Assembly: GCF_012641475.1 (NCBI RefSeq)
Contig: NZ_JABAIL010000006.1
Span: 124,001-188,000, forward strand
Length of the DNA: 64,000 bases
Source: Flammeovirga agarivorans
GTDB taxonomy: Bacteria > Bacteroidota > Bacteroidia > Cytophagales > Flammeovirgaceae
Direction: 5' to 3'
Position 1 is the first letter of the stretch. Every line of letters begins with the position of its first letter. The notes below the pieces were generated by a model, which did not search any database, was not told the origin of the DNA, and saw only the letters and a program-made list of their open reading frames with translations. Below are positions 9,289 through 18,660 of this stretch, one piece after another. The position numbers and the translations under genes are program-made.

Positions 9289-10269
9289 ATGAATAAGATT
9301 AAGAATAAACCAAAATATATCGCAGACCATTTATATACTGCAGACCCTTCAGCTCATGTATTTAATGGTAAACTCTATATTTATCCATCACATGATATTG
9401 AATCAGGAGTGACCGAAAATGATAATGGTGACCACTTCAATATGCAAGATTATCATGTTTTCTCAATGGAAGATACAGATGGTGAAGTACAAGATCATGG
9501 ATGTGTTTTAAAACTAGAAGATATTCCATGGGCAGGAAGACAGTTGTGGGCCCCTGATGCTGCTGAAAAAGATGGAAAATATTATCTATACTTTCCGATG
9601 AAGGATAAGAACGATATTTTCCGAATGGGTGTAGCCATAAGTCAACAACCGGAAGGTCCATTTGTTCCTGAACCAACACCAATAGATGGAAGTTACAGCA
9701 TAGACCCTGCAGTATTTCAAGATAACCAAGAAGATTATTATATGTACTTTGGAGGAATCTGGGGAGGTCAATTGCAACGATATAGAGATAACAAAGCGAT
9801 AGAAGTTGGGCAAGAACCTGCTGACCATGAGGATGCTCTTTGTCCAAAAGTGGTTAAATTATCGAAAGATATGAAAGCATTTGCTGAAGCACCTCGAGAC
9901 TTAGTCATTTTGGATGAAAATGGTACTCCATTGAAGGCAGGTGACTATGATAGAAGGTATTTCGAGGGACCTTGGATGCATAAATATAACGGTAAATATT
10001 ACTTCTCCTATTCAACTGGTAATACCCATAAAATCTGCTATGCAGTAAGTGATTCTCCTTATGGTCCATTTGAATATAAAGGTATCATTTTAACTTCTGT
10101 AGTCGGTTGGACCACACATCATTCTATAGTAGAATTTAAGAATAAGTGGTATTTATTTTACCATGATAGTCAACCATCGGGAGGAAAGACTTGGCTAAGA
10201 AGTGTCAAATTTGTGGAAATCGATTATCATGAAGATGGCACAATTTCAACGATCGAAGGTAAAGATTAA
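9289..10269 (+). CDS. Cytoplasmic GH43 beta-xylosidase / alpha-L-arabinofuranosidase
   Basis: This 326-residue single-domain five-bladed propeller enzyme lacks a signal peptide, so it is predicted to be cytoplasmic. The three GH43 carboxylates are visible: Asp19 (TADPSAHVF, base), Asp139 (SIDPAVF) and Glu226 (YFEGPW, acid). It starts 33 bp after the symporter gene and ends just before a strong terminator, so it closes the operon. The pairing with a symporter points to hydrolysis of imported xylo-oligosaccharides or arabinosylated xylose. Xylosidase and arabinofuranosidase activities cannot be separated from sequence alone. Confidence 0.88.
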   Translation: MNKIKNKPKYIADHLYTADPSAHVFNGKLYIYPSHDIESGVTENDNGDHFNMQDYHVFSMEDTDGEVQDHGCVLKLEDIPWAGRQLWAPDAAEKDGKYYLYFPMKDKNDIFRMGVAISQQPEGPFVPEPTPIDGSYSIDPAVFQDNQEDYYMYFGGIWGGQLQRYRDNKAIEVGQEPADHEDALCPKVVKLSKDMKAFAEAPRDLVILDENGTPLKAGDYDRRYFEGPWMHKYNGKYYFSYSTGNTHKICYAVSDSPYGPFEYKGIILTSVVGWTTHHSIVEFKNKWYLFYHDSQPSGGKTWLRSVKFVEIDYHEDGTISTIEGKD

Positions 10270-10292
10270 TTTATAGTATTTATTTCATTTCC

Positions 10293-10323
10293 AAAAAGCA
10301 TATCATATTGATATGCTTTTTTT
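10293..10323 (+). terminator. Rho-independent terminator of the xylan susCD operon
   Basis: A perfect 13-bp stem, AAAAAGCATATCA (10293-10305) with TGATATGCTTTTT (10309-10321), closes on a TAT loop and runs into a T-tract. It lies 24 bp after the GH43 stop codon. Confidence 0.88.
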
Positions 10324-10535
10324 ATATAACACATTTGATGCATCGGAATGCAACATATTTACATGCAACATTTTTAGGAGTTTTTGGAGATAAATTGATA
10401 TTTAATTATTTGGTATTCAGTTACATTTATGTGTGAGATCTCAATGAAATGAATTAACTCTTCTACTTTCTATTTTGTTCCGGCTACATTTTAGAAGTCA
10501 GAAAGAGTGCTAACTAAATCGACTAAATTTTTGAA

Positions 10536-13214
10536 ATGAAAAACTATCTAAATGAAAAGGTAAATCTTAGGAACAATAATTTAAAACCACCAAACTTTGT
10601 AAATACTATCACTCTCTTATTTATTTCACTACTGTTGATTAGAGTGGATTGTAATGCCGTTATTTCTAATTCGGGTATGACAATACAAACAGAGTCAATG
10701 ACTTTAGGAGGAGCATATGCAAGTACGACAACAATTCCTTTTGATGGTATCATTTTATATGCTAATGATGATCATGGAGCTACAACAATTCAAATTTCAA
10801 ATGCCCCTGGAGTATTTGATATAAGCTTAAAAGGAGCCTCAACAAATACCAATGCTGCAGGTGTTAGCTTAGAAATTGATGGAACTGAAGTGACCTCTTT
10901 TTCTTTTTCTGGAACTGCCCCAAGTATTGATACAAAATCAATTAAAATTGAAGGAAATGCAGGAAATAAAGTAATCAGGTTGGTTCTGAAAACAGATAAT
11001 GGATCTAATGATACACTACTGGATTGGATCAGCTTTACTAGAATGGGTGATATCCCACCTCCACCAGCACCTCCAACTTTGCCAAGCGAGGGTGCTTTCT
11101 ATACAGGGAATTATAGAAATATGTTCAAAGAGGCAGGGTATACACAGCAACAAATTGATGATAAAATTAATAGTGTATATCAACAGTTATTTAATGGAGA
11201 TGATGCCACTGAGAGAGTATATTATCCCAAAGGTTCAGATGAAGCTTACATTCTAGATATCGATAATAATGATGTAAGATCAGAAGGAATGTCTTACGGA
11301 ATGATGATCGCGGTTCAGATGAACAAGCAAGAAGAATTCGATCGGATGTGGAAATTCGCGAAAACTCATATGCAACATGGTCCGGGAAATAGAGAAGGAT
11401 ATTTTCGTTGGATTGTGGATGCTAATGGAGCAGAATTAGATCCTAATACGGCTTCAGATGGTGAAATCTATTTTATCACTGCCTTGTATTTTGCCTCAGT
11501 AAGATTTGGCGATCGTGGAGGTATTTATAATTACCGAGCAGAAGCGGATTATATCTTGGAGCAAATTATGAACAAAGGGTGGCCACACAATCAGATCATT
11601 GGTTCAGTGCCAAATATGTTTAATGATGAAAAGAAAGTATGTTTCGTGCCTTATGCTCAAGCTTCTACTTATACAGACCCTTCTTATTTCTTGCCTTCTT
11701 TTTATGAAGTTTGGGGAATGATGGCAAAAACCAATCGTCAATATTGGAAAGACGCCGCAGTTGTTGCTCGCGACTTTTTTCAAGCAGCTGCACATCCAAC
11801 AACAGGTTTAATGCCTGATTATTCCAATTATGATGGTAGTCCAACCGGCGGACACAAAGAGGATTTTGTGGTTGATGCTTGGCGATGTGCTATGAATATA
11901 TCCATGGATTATGCTTGGTTTAAGAAAGACGAAAGAGAGAAAACTATTACCGATAACATTCAAGACTTTTTCTATGGTGAAGGTATTTATAGTTACTCAA
12001 GTGGTTATACTTTAGATGGTAATCCATTACCAGGGACAGACTATCAAGCAGTGGGTTTGGTCGCTTGTAATGCCATGACATCTTTGGCTTCCACCGATGC
12101 GAAATCTTGGGAATTTATCAATGCTTTATGGGATCGAGCACCAACAACAGGTCGATACCGCTATTATGATGGGTTATTACAAATGATGTGTCTATTGCAT
12201 TTATCAGGTAACTTTAAAGCTTATGTTGATGGTTCTGCTCCTCCTGTTGATCCTAATCCGATTCCTGTAACAGGAATTACTTTAACTCCATCATCATTGT
12301 CTTTGGAAGTGGGACAAACCAATAATTTGTCAGTGAGTATTTCCCCCTCAAATGCTGATGATAAACAAGTAAGTTATACATCGTCGAATACGAGTATTGC
12401 AACCGTTTCAAATTTGGGTTTTGTTCAAGCGATTCAAGCAGGAAGTGCAACAATTACAGTAAGAACTGTAGATGGTGGTTTTACAGATCAAATTTCAATT
12501 ACCATAACTTCTGAAGGCGGTAATAATGGAGGAGACAATGGTGGGAATACAGGAACCTGTTCTTTTGGTTTACCTAGTTCGGAAGCATTTCCAACAATCA
12601 ATACAAGTTTCACTCATGCCCATGTATTAGGTAATGGCCCTGACCTATCTCATGTAAATAACATTTCAGTCAATTGGTCGAAAGAAGGTGGACAAATTTG
12701 GGACTTCTCTATGCGTACAAATAATGGTGTGCCAAATTGGTATGTTGATCTTAAAACAGCTATCACACATACTTTAGGTAGTGCTTCTCCATCGATCACT
12801 TTTTCGAATAGTGGATTCAACGGACTAGATGGAGCGTATTGGATAGGCAAGGAAGGTTCAAATGTAGTATTGGTTTCTAAAACTTCAGATTTCACTATTT
12901 ACTTAAATAATTCTTCTTCAGCACCAAGCTGCTCTAATGCTAGGAGGATGTCAGTGAATTTAATGTCAAATAGTGGTTTGGAAGATGAAATTCAGCTATA
13001 CCCAAATCCTGCTACTGATCAGGTGATCATCAAGGGAGTTCAAGGGAATACTGCTAAAGTCAAAGTTTATACGATAAGTGGAGTATTGGTTTCAACTTCA
13101 ATTTTAACTGGAGATGTAAGAAAGTTGAATGTTTCAGCTTTAAAGAAAGGCACCTACATACTTCAGGTTGTATCGGATGATAACTATCAAATTAAAAAAC
13201 TGATGATTCAGTAA
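10536..13214 (+). CDS. Multidomain GH8 xylanase exported by T9SS
   Basis: This 892-residue secreted protein has a signal region within residues 20-41 and a CBM6/35-like beta sandwich (about 45-170, ending LLDWISFTRMG). A proline-rich linker leads to a GH8 (alpha/alpha)6 barrel (about 185-560). A Big2-type Ig domain follows (about 575-655), then an unassigned cysteine-bounded domain (Cys675-Cys799) and a T9SS sorting domain (from YPNPATDQ, about 818-892). GH8 motifs are SEGMSYGM with the acid Glu250, SDGEIY with Asp308, and VVDAWR with Asp447 as the likely base. GH8 enzymes of this type act on xylan or release xylose from reducing ends. The xylan context favours xylanase over cellulase or chitosanase activity. 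Secretion to the surface or medium is expected. Confidence 0.88.
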   Translation: MKNYLNEKVNLRNNNLKPPNFVNTITLLFISLLLIRVDCNAVISNSGMTIQTESMTLGGAYASTTTIPFDGIILYANDDHGATTIQISNAPGVFDISLKGASTNTNAAGVSLEIDGTEVTSFSFSGTAPSIDTKSIKIEGNAGNKVIRLVLKTDNGSNDTLLDWISFTRMGDIPPPPAPPTLPSEGAFYTGNYRNMFKEAGYTQQQIDDKINSVYQQLFNGDDATERVYYPKGSDEAYILDIDNNDVRSEGMSYGMMIAVQMNKQEEFDRMWKFAKTHMQHGPGNREGYFRWIVDANGAELDPNTASDGEIYFITALYFASVRFGDRGGIYNYRAEADYILEQIMNKGWPHNQIIGSVPNMFNDEKKVCFVPYAQASTYTDPSYFLPSFYEVWGMMAKTNRQYWKDAAVVARDFFQAAAHPTTGLMPDYSNYDGSPTGGHKEDFVVDAWRCAMNISMDYAWFKKDEREKTITDNIQDFFYGEGIYSYSSGYTLDGNPLPGTDYQAVGLVACNAMTSLASTDAKSWEFINALWDRAPTTGRYRYYDGLLQMMCLLHLSGNFKAYVDGSAPPVDPNPIPVTGITLTPSSLSLEVGQTNNLSVSISPSNADDKQVSYTSSNTSIATVSNLGFVQAIQAGSATITVRTVDGGFTDQISITITSEGGNNGGDNGGNTGTCSFGLPSSEAFPTINTSFTHAHVLGNGPDLSHVNNISVNWSKEGGQIWDFSMRTNNGVPNWYVDLKTAITHTLGSASPSITFSNSGFNGLDGAYWIGKEGSNVVLVSKTSDFTIYLNNSSSAPSCSNARRMSVNLMSNSGLEDEIQLYPNPATDQVIIKGVQGNTAKVKVYTISGVLVSTSILTGDVRKLNVSALKKGTYILQVVSDDNYQIKKLMIQ

Positions 13215-13226
13215 TCAATTTATCCA

Positions 13227-13292
13227 TTCAAGAGTCCAATAATTCACTATTCTACATCACTCAAAACTATGTATTGGGCTCTTGAATTTTTT
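13227..13292 (+). terminator. Long-loop terminator between GH8 and GH11 genes
   Basis: A 15-bp stem, TTCAAGAGTCCAATA (13227-13241) with TATTGGGCTCTTGAA (13272-13286), contains one G-U pair. It encloses a 30-base loop and is followed by TTTTTT. The GH11 start codon is only 22 bp beyond the T-tract. Confidence 0.75.
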
Positions 13293-13314
13293 ATGAAATG
13301 AAAACTTTATTAAA

Positions 13315-14667
13315 ATGAAAAATCAACTATCCATGAATACGCTTTATATTTTAAGTGGTATTGAAATCAACAATCAATTGATCCAACGTTTAAGTAAAAG
13401 CGTTTTTGTATTATCACTTTATCTATTCTTAGTATTTGATATACAGGCTCAAACCATCTGTAATAATCAGATTGGTAGTCAGGGTGGGTATACCTATGAA
13501 TATTGGAAAGATTCTGGTAGTGGATGCATGACCCTCAATAATGGTGGTAATTTCTATGTTTCCTGGAACAATATTGGGAATCTTTTGGCTAGAAAAGGAA
13601 AGCGACCTGGTGTGAAAAATCAGACAGTGACTTATGGAGCCAATTATCAGCCGTCCGGTAATTCTTATTTGTGTATTTATGGCTGGAGTCAGAACCCTTT
13701 AGTAGAGTATTATATTGTGGAAAGTTGGGGAAGTTGGAGGCCTCCCGGAGCAAATGCTAAAGGTACTGTTACAACAGATGGAGGTACCTATGATATTTAT
13801 GAAACCACTAGGGTTCAGCAACCATCCATAGAAGGCACAAAAACATTTCAGCAATATTGGAGTGTAAGAAGAAATAAACGAACGAGCGGAACGGTAACTT
13901 GTGCAAATCATTTTAATGCATGGGCCAATTTAGGAATGAATATAGGCAGTTTATACGAAGTCTCTTTTACGGTTGAAGGATACCAAAGTAGTGGTACCTG
14001 TGATGTTTACAGCATGACGATGGGAACAAGTAATGGCAATAGTGGAGGAAACAATTCCACTTCCATTAAAGTAAGAGCGAGAGGGGTGACTGGACAGGAA
14101 AAATTGAATATAAGAATTGATAATCAGACAATACAAACATTGTCTTTAACAACGAATTTTAAAGAATACACTGTAAATACTAACTCTTCTGGAGGCGTAA
14201 ATGTGGAGTATTTTAATGATGCTTCAGGTAGAGATGTGCAAATAGATTGGCTTGAAATTAATGGCAACCGTAAGCAGGCAGAACAACAATCCTATAACAC
14301 TGCCGTTTGGCAAAATAATACATGTGGAGGGCAGTACAGTGAATGGATGCATTGTAATGGAGTGATAGGTTTTGGATCCACTTCCAACAATAGAACTATA
14401 TCACATAAAAACGGTAATGGATTAATTACAAACAGTATATTTCCGAACCCAGTACAAGGTAATTCACTTACCATTCGAAATGCCAATCTAGGAGAAGTCA
14501 AAGAAGCTATAGTGTATAATTCTTTAGGCCAAATAGTATACCACCAATATTTTGAATCTAGCTTTTCAGAACAAGAAATGCCCATAGCATTACCCAATGG
14601 ATTGTATTTTATCCATGTTATAGGATCATTGAATTCTATTCAAGAAAAAATAGAAATTAGAAGGTAA
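13315..14667 (+). CDS. GH11 endo-beta-1,4-xylanase with xylan-binding module, exported by T9SS
   Basis: This 450-residue protein has an unusually long N-terminal region with an export signal ending near residue 45 (DIQAQT). The GH11 jelly-roll follows (about 47-232), with nucleophile Glu131 (PLVEYYIVE) and acid/base Glu221 (VEGYQSSG). A linker leads to a CBM36/60-like module (about 242-325, starting [11 protein letters not shown] and ending [10 protein letters not shown]), a type that binds xylan through calcium. A short cysteine-containing segment precedes a T9SS sorting domain ([10 protein letters not shown], about 378-450). GH11 enzymes are strict xylanases, so this gene is the strongest evidence that region 1 targets beta-1,4-linked xylan. 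A downstream Met at residue 6 is another possible start. Confidence 0.92.
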   Translation: MKNQLSMNTLYILSGIEINNQLIQRLSKSVFVLSLYLFLVFDIQAQTICNNQIGSQGGYTYEYWKDSGSGCMTLNNGGNFYVSWNNIGNLLARKGKRPGVKNQTVTYGANYQPSGNSYLCIYGWSQNPLVEYYIVESWGSWRPPGANAKGTVTTDGGTYDIYETTRVQQPSIEGTKTFQQYWSVRRNKRTSGTVTCANHFNAWANLGMNIGSLYEVSFTVEGYQSSGTCDVYSMTMGTSNGNSGGNNSTSIKVRARGVTGQEKLNIRIDNQTIQTLSLTTNFKEYTVNTNSSGGVNVEYFNDASGRDVQIDWLEINGNRKQAEQQSYNTAVWQNNTCGGQYSEWMHCNGVIGFGSTSNNRTISHKNGNGLITNSIFPNPVQGNSLTIRNANLGEVKEAIVYNSLGQIVYHQYFESSFSEQEMPIALPNGLYFIHVIGSLNSIQEKIEIRR

Positions 14668-14679
14668 TACTAGATACCA

Positions 14680-14706
14680 GGGAAGGGGTTATTTAAACCC
14701 TTTCCT
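14680..14706. terminator. Hairpin between convergent GH11 and SpoU genes
   Basis: GGAAGGGGTT (14681-14690) pairs with AACCCTTTCC (14696-14705) with one G-U pair. The loop contains the stop codon of the minus-strand methyltransferase gene. The T-tract is poor, so this is a weaker call than the other terminators. Confidence 0.5.
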
Positions 14707-15151
14707 TACCCAATTGTCTATCGTACATTACAATACTTCCTGCAACAGCTACATTTAAACTTTTAGGCGATTTAAATTTGACAAGGAAATGACTCGAATC
14801 CATGGCTTGTTTGGACAAACCGTGGTCTTCAGCACCTAGTAAATAAACACATCTTCTTGGGTGATGAAAGGTTTCAAGATCTTCAGATTTATCAGTAAGT
14901 TCTACGCCAACAATTCGAGTACCTACAGGAAGATTATTGACAAAATCTTCGAAGGTATTATAATGATAGTAAGGAATAGCTTTTACCGCATTATGAGTAT
15001 CACTAGCTTGTTTTGCATAACGGTTACCTATGGTAAAGATAAAGCTAGCTCCAAAATTTTGAGCAGAACGCCATAAAACGCCTAGGTTTTCGGGTGTTTT
15101 ACCATTTTGAATGCCAATGCCAAAATATTCATTTGTGAAGTTTGACTCCAT
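14693..15151 (-). CDS. SpoU/TrmH-family RNA 2'-O-methyltransferase
   Basis: This 152-residue SPOUT methyltransferase should transfer a methyl group from S-adenosylmethionine to a ribose 2'-OH of tRNA or rRNA. The three SpoU motifs are present: PENLGVLWRSAQNFGA, VYLLGAEDHGLS and SLNVAVAGSIVMYDR. I chose the ATG at 15151. The frame stays open back to a TTG at 15187, but that extension adds 12 residues unlike the family. Short length and lack of an extra RNA-binding domain resemble the minimal TrmL-like members. It has no functional link to the surrounding sugar genes and appears to be a resident housekeeping gene. Confidence 0.88.
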   Translation of the reverse strand: MESNFTNEYFGIGIQNGKTPENLGVLWRSAQNFGASFIFTIGNRYAKQASDTHNAVKAIPYYHYNTFEDFVNNLPVGTRIVGVELTDKSEDLETFHHPRRCVYLLGAEDHGLSKQAMDSSHFLVKFKSPKSLNVAVAGSIVMYDRQLGKERV

Positions 15152-15317
15152 AGTTATTAATCCGTTTTTTAGTCTATACCATACCAATTAAGCACAATGC
15201 CAAAAGGAGGAACAAAAGTAGAACTAAAATTTTGCTTAACTATGGATTTTAGGAAATATTGTATGTATTCATCATGTAGAAGATCACCCAAAGTATTGAT
15301 TCTTTAGGAGACCTTTT

Positions 15318-16976
15318 TTAATCTATTATTGTCTTCTTCTCAACTCCTTGATAGCTAAACCAATCAAAGAAGGCTTTATTTTTAGTCGGTTTACCATTGC
15401 TTGTTGCATAGATACCAATACCAGGGCCATTAAATTGTGCATTACCCTGACCATCTGCAATGGTGATTAAACTGAGAGGTTCACCAATTGGTAGAAAGTG
15501 ATCATTGGTAGTACTATAATAGAATTGTATTTTCATATCTTCAGCCATGGCTTTAAGATGAATACCCTTGTGATGATAAGGAACACTAGCAACCTCTTTT
15601 CTCTTCCCCTTGAAACTCTCAATAAGTACTAAGGAATCTTTTCTTTTCATCAGTGTAAAGTAGTTTTCATTGGTTCTATAAACACATAACCCCACTTCTT
15701 CATTTGTTTTTTGTGTCTTAAAAGAGAATGAAGTTTTTGCCACAAAATGATGATCCATTATTCTTTGAACCAATAGAGAGGAGTGAACCAAACTATCGAT
15801 CACTTCAGGTTGTAATGCTAATTGTAATTGGCTGTTTTTTATTGTAAAATAAGTGGATTGGGGAGTACGAATAGTACACCATTTTAGATCTAAATCATGT
15901 TGATCGAAATGATCGATTACAGATGGTTTTGGCACTGGAGTCCATGGTAGATCTGGCCTTTTTTGTTCTGATAATACCTTACCAAATCCTTTGTTAATAA
16001 TAGGTGTTTGTCCTTCAAATTCTACTTTTGCTAAAAAGGTTTCTCTGGCCAGTGTGGTAATTCCTTTATTCAATCGTTTACCCAGCATCACACACCACCA
16101 TTCTCCATTTTGTGTTTCTACTAGATCTCCATGGCCAACAGCATAAATAGGGTATTCTTTACCAAGGTGTCGGTGTGTAAGTATAGGATTTACTATATCA
16201 GCAACAAAAGGTCCTTTTAAATTATCGCTATGATGTACTGACATAGCATGATACTGTTCTGTTCCTCCTTCAGAAAGTAGCAAAACATATTTTCCATTAA
16301 TTTTATAGATGTGAGGCCCTTCTGCGTAAGCAGCATTATTAGCATGACCAAAAGATAGTTCGTTTCTTTCCCCAATAAGCTGATGGGTATTAAGATCAAT
16401 TTCTTGGTTATACACTACAGTTTGTGCAGGCCAAGCTTTGTCTTTTACACTTCCCATTCCGGTGTAATAACATTTTCCATCGTCATCCCAAAATAAAGAA
16501 GGGTCAATGCCTGGGGCATCACTTAACCAAATTGGGTCAGACCATGGTCCGGCAGGGTTTTTAGCAGTGATGTAAAAGTTCATCTTACATCCTACGCATG
16601 TATTGATGATATAAAAAGTACCATTATGGTGTCGAATGGTGGGAGCAAATAAACCCAATTTATCTTTCAACCCATTAAAGTTTACAGCTTTTTCATTACT
16701 TATCCCATACCCAATATGTTCCCAGTTTACAAGGTCTTTACTATGATATATGGGTAAACCAGGAAACCATACAAAAGAAGAATTAACGAGATAATAATCG
16801 TCACCTACCCTACAAATGGAAGGATCAGGATGGTAACCTGAGAGAATAGGATTTTTAAATTGAGTGGGTGGAATTTGTGATATAGAAGTAAAATGAATGG
16901 TAAAAAATAAGACACTCATTACGATTGTTTTTAGTTTCATGGAGGTTGATAGTAATAATTTATTATTCAATTTCAT
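15318..16976 (-). CDS. Exported GH43 beta-xylosidase-type enzyme with C-terminal beta-sandwich
   Basis: This 552-residue enzyme has an N-terminal export signal (hydrophobic stretch about 15-33, cleavage near SISQ). A GH43 propeller (about 38-345) contains the catalytic carboxylates Asp51 (YHPDPSIC), Asp158 (GIDPSLFW) and Glu219 (YAEGPHIY). A C-terminal concanavalin-like sandwich (about 355-545), the DUF1349-type module seen in GH43 xylosidases of this architecture, follows. It has no lipobox and no T9SS domain, so the periplasm is the expected location. It probably trims xylo-oligosaccharides or removes arabinose. A second Met at residue 13 (position 16940) is an equally good start and gives a more normal signal peptide. 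It is transcribed alone, opposite to the xylan operon. Confidence 0.87.
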   Translation of the reverse strand: MKLNNKLLLSTSMKLKTIVMSVLFFTIHFTSISQIPPTQFKNPILSGYHPDPSICRVGDDYYLVNSSFVWFPGLPIYHSKDLVNWEHIGYGISNEKAVNFNGLKDKLGLFAPTIRHHNGTFYIINTCVGCKMNFYITAKNPAGPWSDPIWLSDAPGIDPSLFWDDDGKCYYTGMGSVKDKAWPAQTVVYNQEIDLNTHQLIGERNELSFGHANNAAYAEGPHIYKINGKYVLLLSEGGTEQYHAMSVHHSDNLKGPFVADIVNPILTHRHLGKEYPIYAVGHGDLVETQNGEWWCVMLGKRLNKGITTLARETFLAKVEFEGQTPIINKGFGKVLSEQKRPDLPWTPVPKPSVIDHFDQHDLDLKWCTIRTPQSTYFTIKNSQLQLALQPEVIDSLVHSSLLVQRIMDHHFVAKTSFSFKTQKTNEEVGLCVYRTNENYFTLMKRKDSLVLIESFKGKRKEVASVPYHHKGIHLKAMAEDMKIQFYYSTTNDHFLPIGEPLSLITIADGQGNAQFNGPGIGIYATSNGKPTKNKAFFDWFSYQGVEKKTIID

Positions 16977-17205
16977 TGAACTTAAAGATACGAACGATCA
17001 GTTTTTCTTTGTGAAATAAAAAGCACTAATACCGGTGCTAAATTAATTATCGCGTTTTCTAATTTATTGAAAATCAATACTCATTAATATTCAAGCATCT
17101 AGAGTGTGATAGCATATCTAATTGTAACGAAGGGGTGATTACCAATATTAATTTTAAGTGAAAAAAGTGTAAATGAGTTTTTTTATTTAGAATATAAAAT
17201 TATAT

Positions 17206-17232
17206 TCGTTTAAACAATATACGTATAAACGA
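17206..17232 (+). promoter_or_regulatory. Operator-like inverted repeat before the OYE gene
   Basis: TCGTTTA (17206-17212) and TAAACGA (17226-17232) form an inverted repeat ending 11 bp before the start codon. Inside it lie the perfect palindromes GTTTAAAC (17208-17215) and TATACGTATA (17218-17227). The position next to the start codon suits a repressor that senses electrophiles or oxidants. No matching regulator gene is adjacent. Confidence 0.5.
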
Positions 17233-17243
17233 TAAAGTAAACC

Positions 17244-18323
17244 ATGAAACTATTTTCATCATACTCATTAGGCAATACTAGTTTAAATAATAGAATTGTA
17301 ATGGCTCCAATGACACGTTGTAGAGCTGAAAATAATATACCCAATAAGCTTATGGCAGAATATTATGCACAGAGAGCTTCAGCAGGTCTAATTATTACAG
17401 AAGGTACGGCACCTTCAAAAAACGGATTAGGTTATGCTAGAATTCCTGGTATTTATTCTGAAGCCCAAGTAGAGGGGTGGAAAAAAGTAACTCAAGCAGT
17501 TCACCAGCAGGGAGGAAAGATATTTATACAATTAATGCATACAGGAAGAGCATCTCATCCATTAAATATGGAAGCCGATACAAGAGTAGTTGCACCTTCA
17601 CCCATTGTATTAAGTGGAGAAATGTATACGGATTCGGAAGGTAATCAGCCTTATCCTGTTCCTGAGCAAATGACAGAGCAAGATATTCAGGAAGCCATTC
17701 AGGAGTTTGTCAATGCAGCGAAAAATTCAATAGAAGCAGGAGCTGATGGTGTTGAACTTCATGCGGCCAATGGATATTTGATCAATCAATTTCTTAGTCC
17801 ATTATCAAATCAAAGAACAGATAGTTATGGTGGAAGTGCTGAAAATAGAAATCGTTTTGCCATTGAAGTAGCACAAGCTGTGATCGATGCGATTGGTGCT
17901 GATAAAGTGGGAGTGAGAATATCACCTTATGGTGTATTTAATGATTTAGCTCCTTTTGAGGGCATAGACGAACAGTACCTTTCATTAGTAGATGCTTTCA
18001 ACAATTTGGGTGTTGTTTATCTACATTTAGTGGATCATAGCGGAATGGGAGCCCCTGAGGTACCTGTTTCTATTAAAGAAAAATTAAAAGAGGCGTTCAA
18101 TAATACATTTATTGCTAGTGGTGGTTTAGACAGAAAGAAAGCCATCGATATTTTAGAAGCGGACCAAGGAGACTTAGTAGCTTTCGGAAGGCCTTTTATA
18201 TCCAATCCAGATCTCGTTCATCGATTAAAAGATGATCTTGAATTAACACCACCCGACTTTGATACTTTCTATACACCGGGAGAAAAGGGTTATACAGACT
18301 ATGCCTTTAAAGTAGCAGAGTAA
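17244..18323 (+). CDS. Old Yellow Enzyme-family NADH:flavin oxidoreductase (NemA-like)
   Basis: This 359-residue cytoplasmic FMN enzyme reduces activated C=C bonds, for example in enones, maleimides or nitro compounds, using NAD(P)H. Motifs include NRIVMAPMTRCRA at the FMN site, IFIQLMHTGR, and VELHAANGYLINQFL carrying the substrate-binding pair His173 and Asn176. SPLSNQRTDSYGGS follows, and the phosphate-binding VAFGRPFISNPDL lies near the C-terminus. It spans the whole barrel and is not truncated. It is monocistronic, between an inverted repeat and a terminator. I see no direct role in glycan use; it may detoxify algal or stress-derived electrophiles. Confidence 0.92.
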   Translation: MKLFSSYSLGNTSLNNRIVMAPMTRCRAENNIPNKLMAEYYAQRASAGLIITEGTAPSKNGLGYARIPGIYSEAQVEGWKKVTQAVHQQGGKIFIQLMHTGRASHPLNMEADTRVVAPSPIVLSGEMYTDSEGNQPYPVPEQMTEQDIQEAIQEFVNAAKNSIEAGADGVELHAANGYLINQFLSPLSNQRTDSYGGSAENRNRFAIEVAQAVIDAIGADKVGVRISPYGVFNDLAPFEGIDEQYLSLVDAFNNLGVVYLHLVDHSGMGAPEVPVSIKEKLKEAFNNTFIASGGLDRKKAIDILEADQGDLVAFGRPFISNPDLVHRLKDDLELTPPDFDTFYTPGEKGYTDYAFKVAE

Positions 18324-18660
18324 TAAGATCTGGATTTGGGTTGCATGATATTTTATCAGTATTGACCAATGTATTTTACCCAAAAATTCCCCAACAGTTC
18401 AAACTTCCAAGGCTTTCAATAGATGATATTGAAGGCCTTTTTTATGTGTTTTATGAGAAAAATTTATGGAAATATAGGGGGGAAATAAGCGTATATTAAT
18501 TTGAAGGTATAAACGCTTCATTTTCTTCCAACAACACTGCTATGGATTTCTTTTCTTGAAGTAATCAATGAATGAATTATTACCATGAGAGAAGAACAAC
18601 TACAAAATGTAAATACCAACATTGTTTTGATATTCATGGTGCAAAAGTTATGAAATCACA
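18324..18660. other. Intergenic region with terminator and an isolated G-run
   Basis: This 337-bp gap holds the OYE terminator and then a GGGGGG run (18477-18482) in ATATAGGGGGGAAATAAGC. The run resembles the galactan-locus motif but is in the opposite orientation to the downstream gene. TTAATTTG (18496-18503), one base from a -7 consensus, lies 158 bp before the GH43-CBM6 start. No small gene is convincing. Confidence 0.4.
18409..18443 (+). terminator. Terminator of the OYE gene
   Basis: AAGGCTTTCAATA (18409-18421) pairs with TATTGAAGGCCTT (18427-18439) with one G-U pair and a short loop, followed by a T-tract. Confidence 0.85.

Noticed and set aside
15152-15187. TTG-started extension of the SpoU methyltransferase
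   Set aside because: The 12 extra residues do not resemble the family, and the ATG at 15151 gives the expected start.
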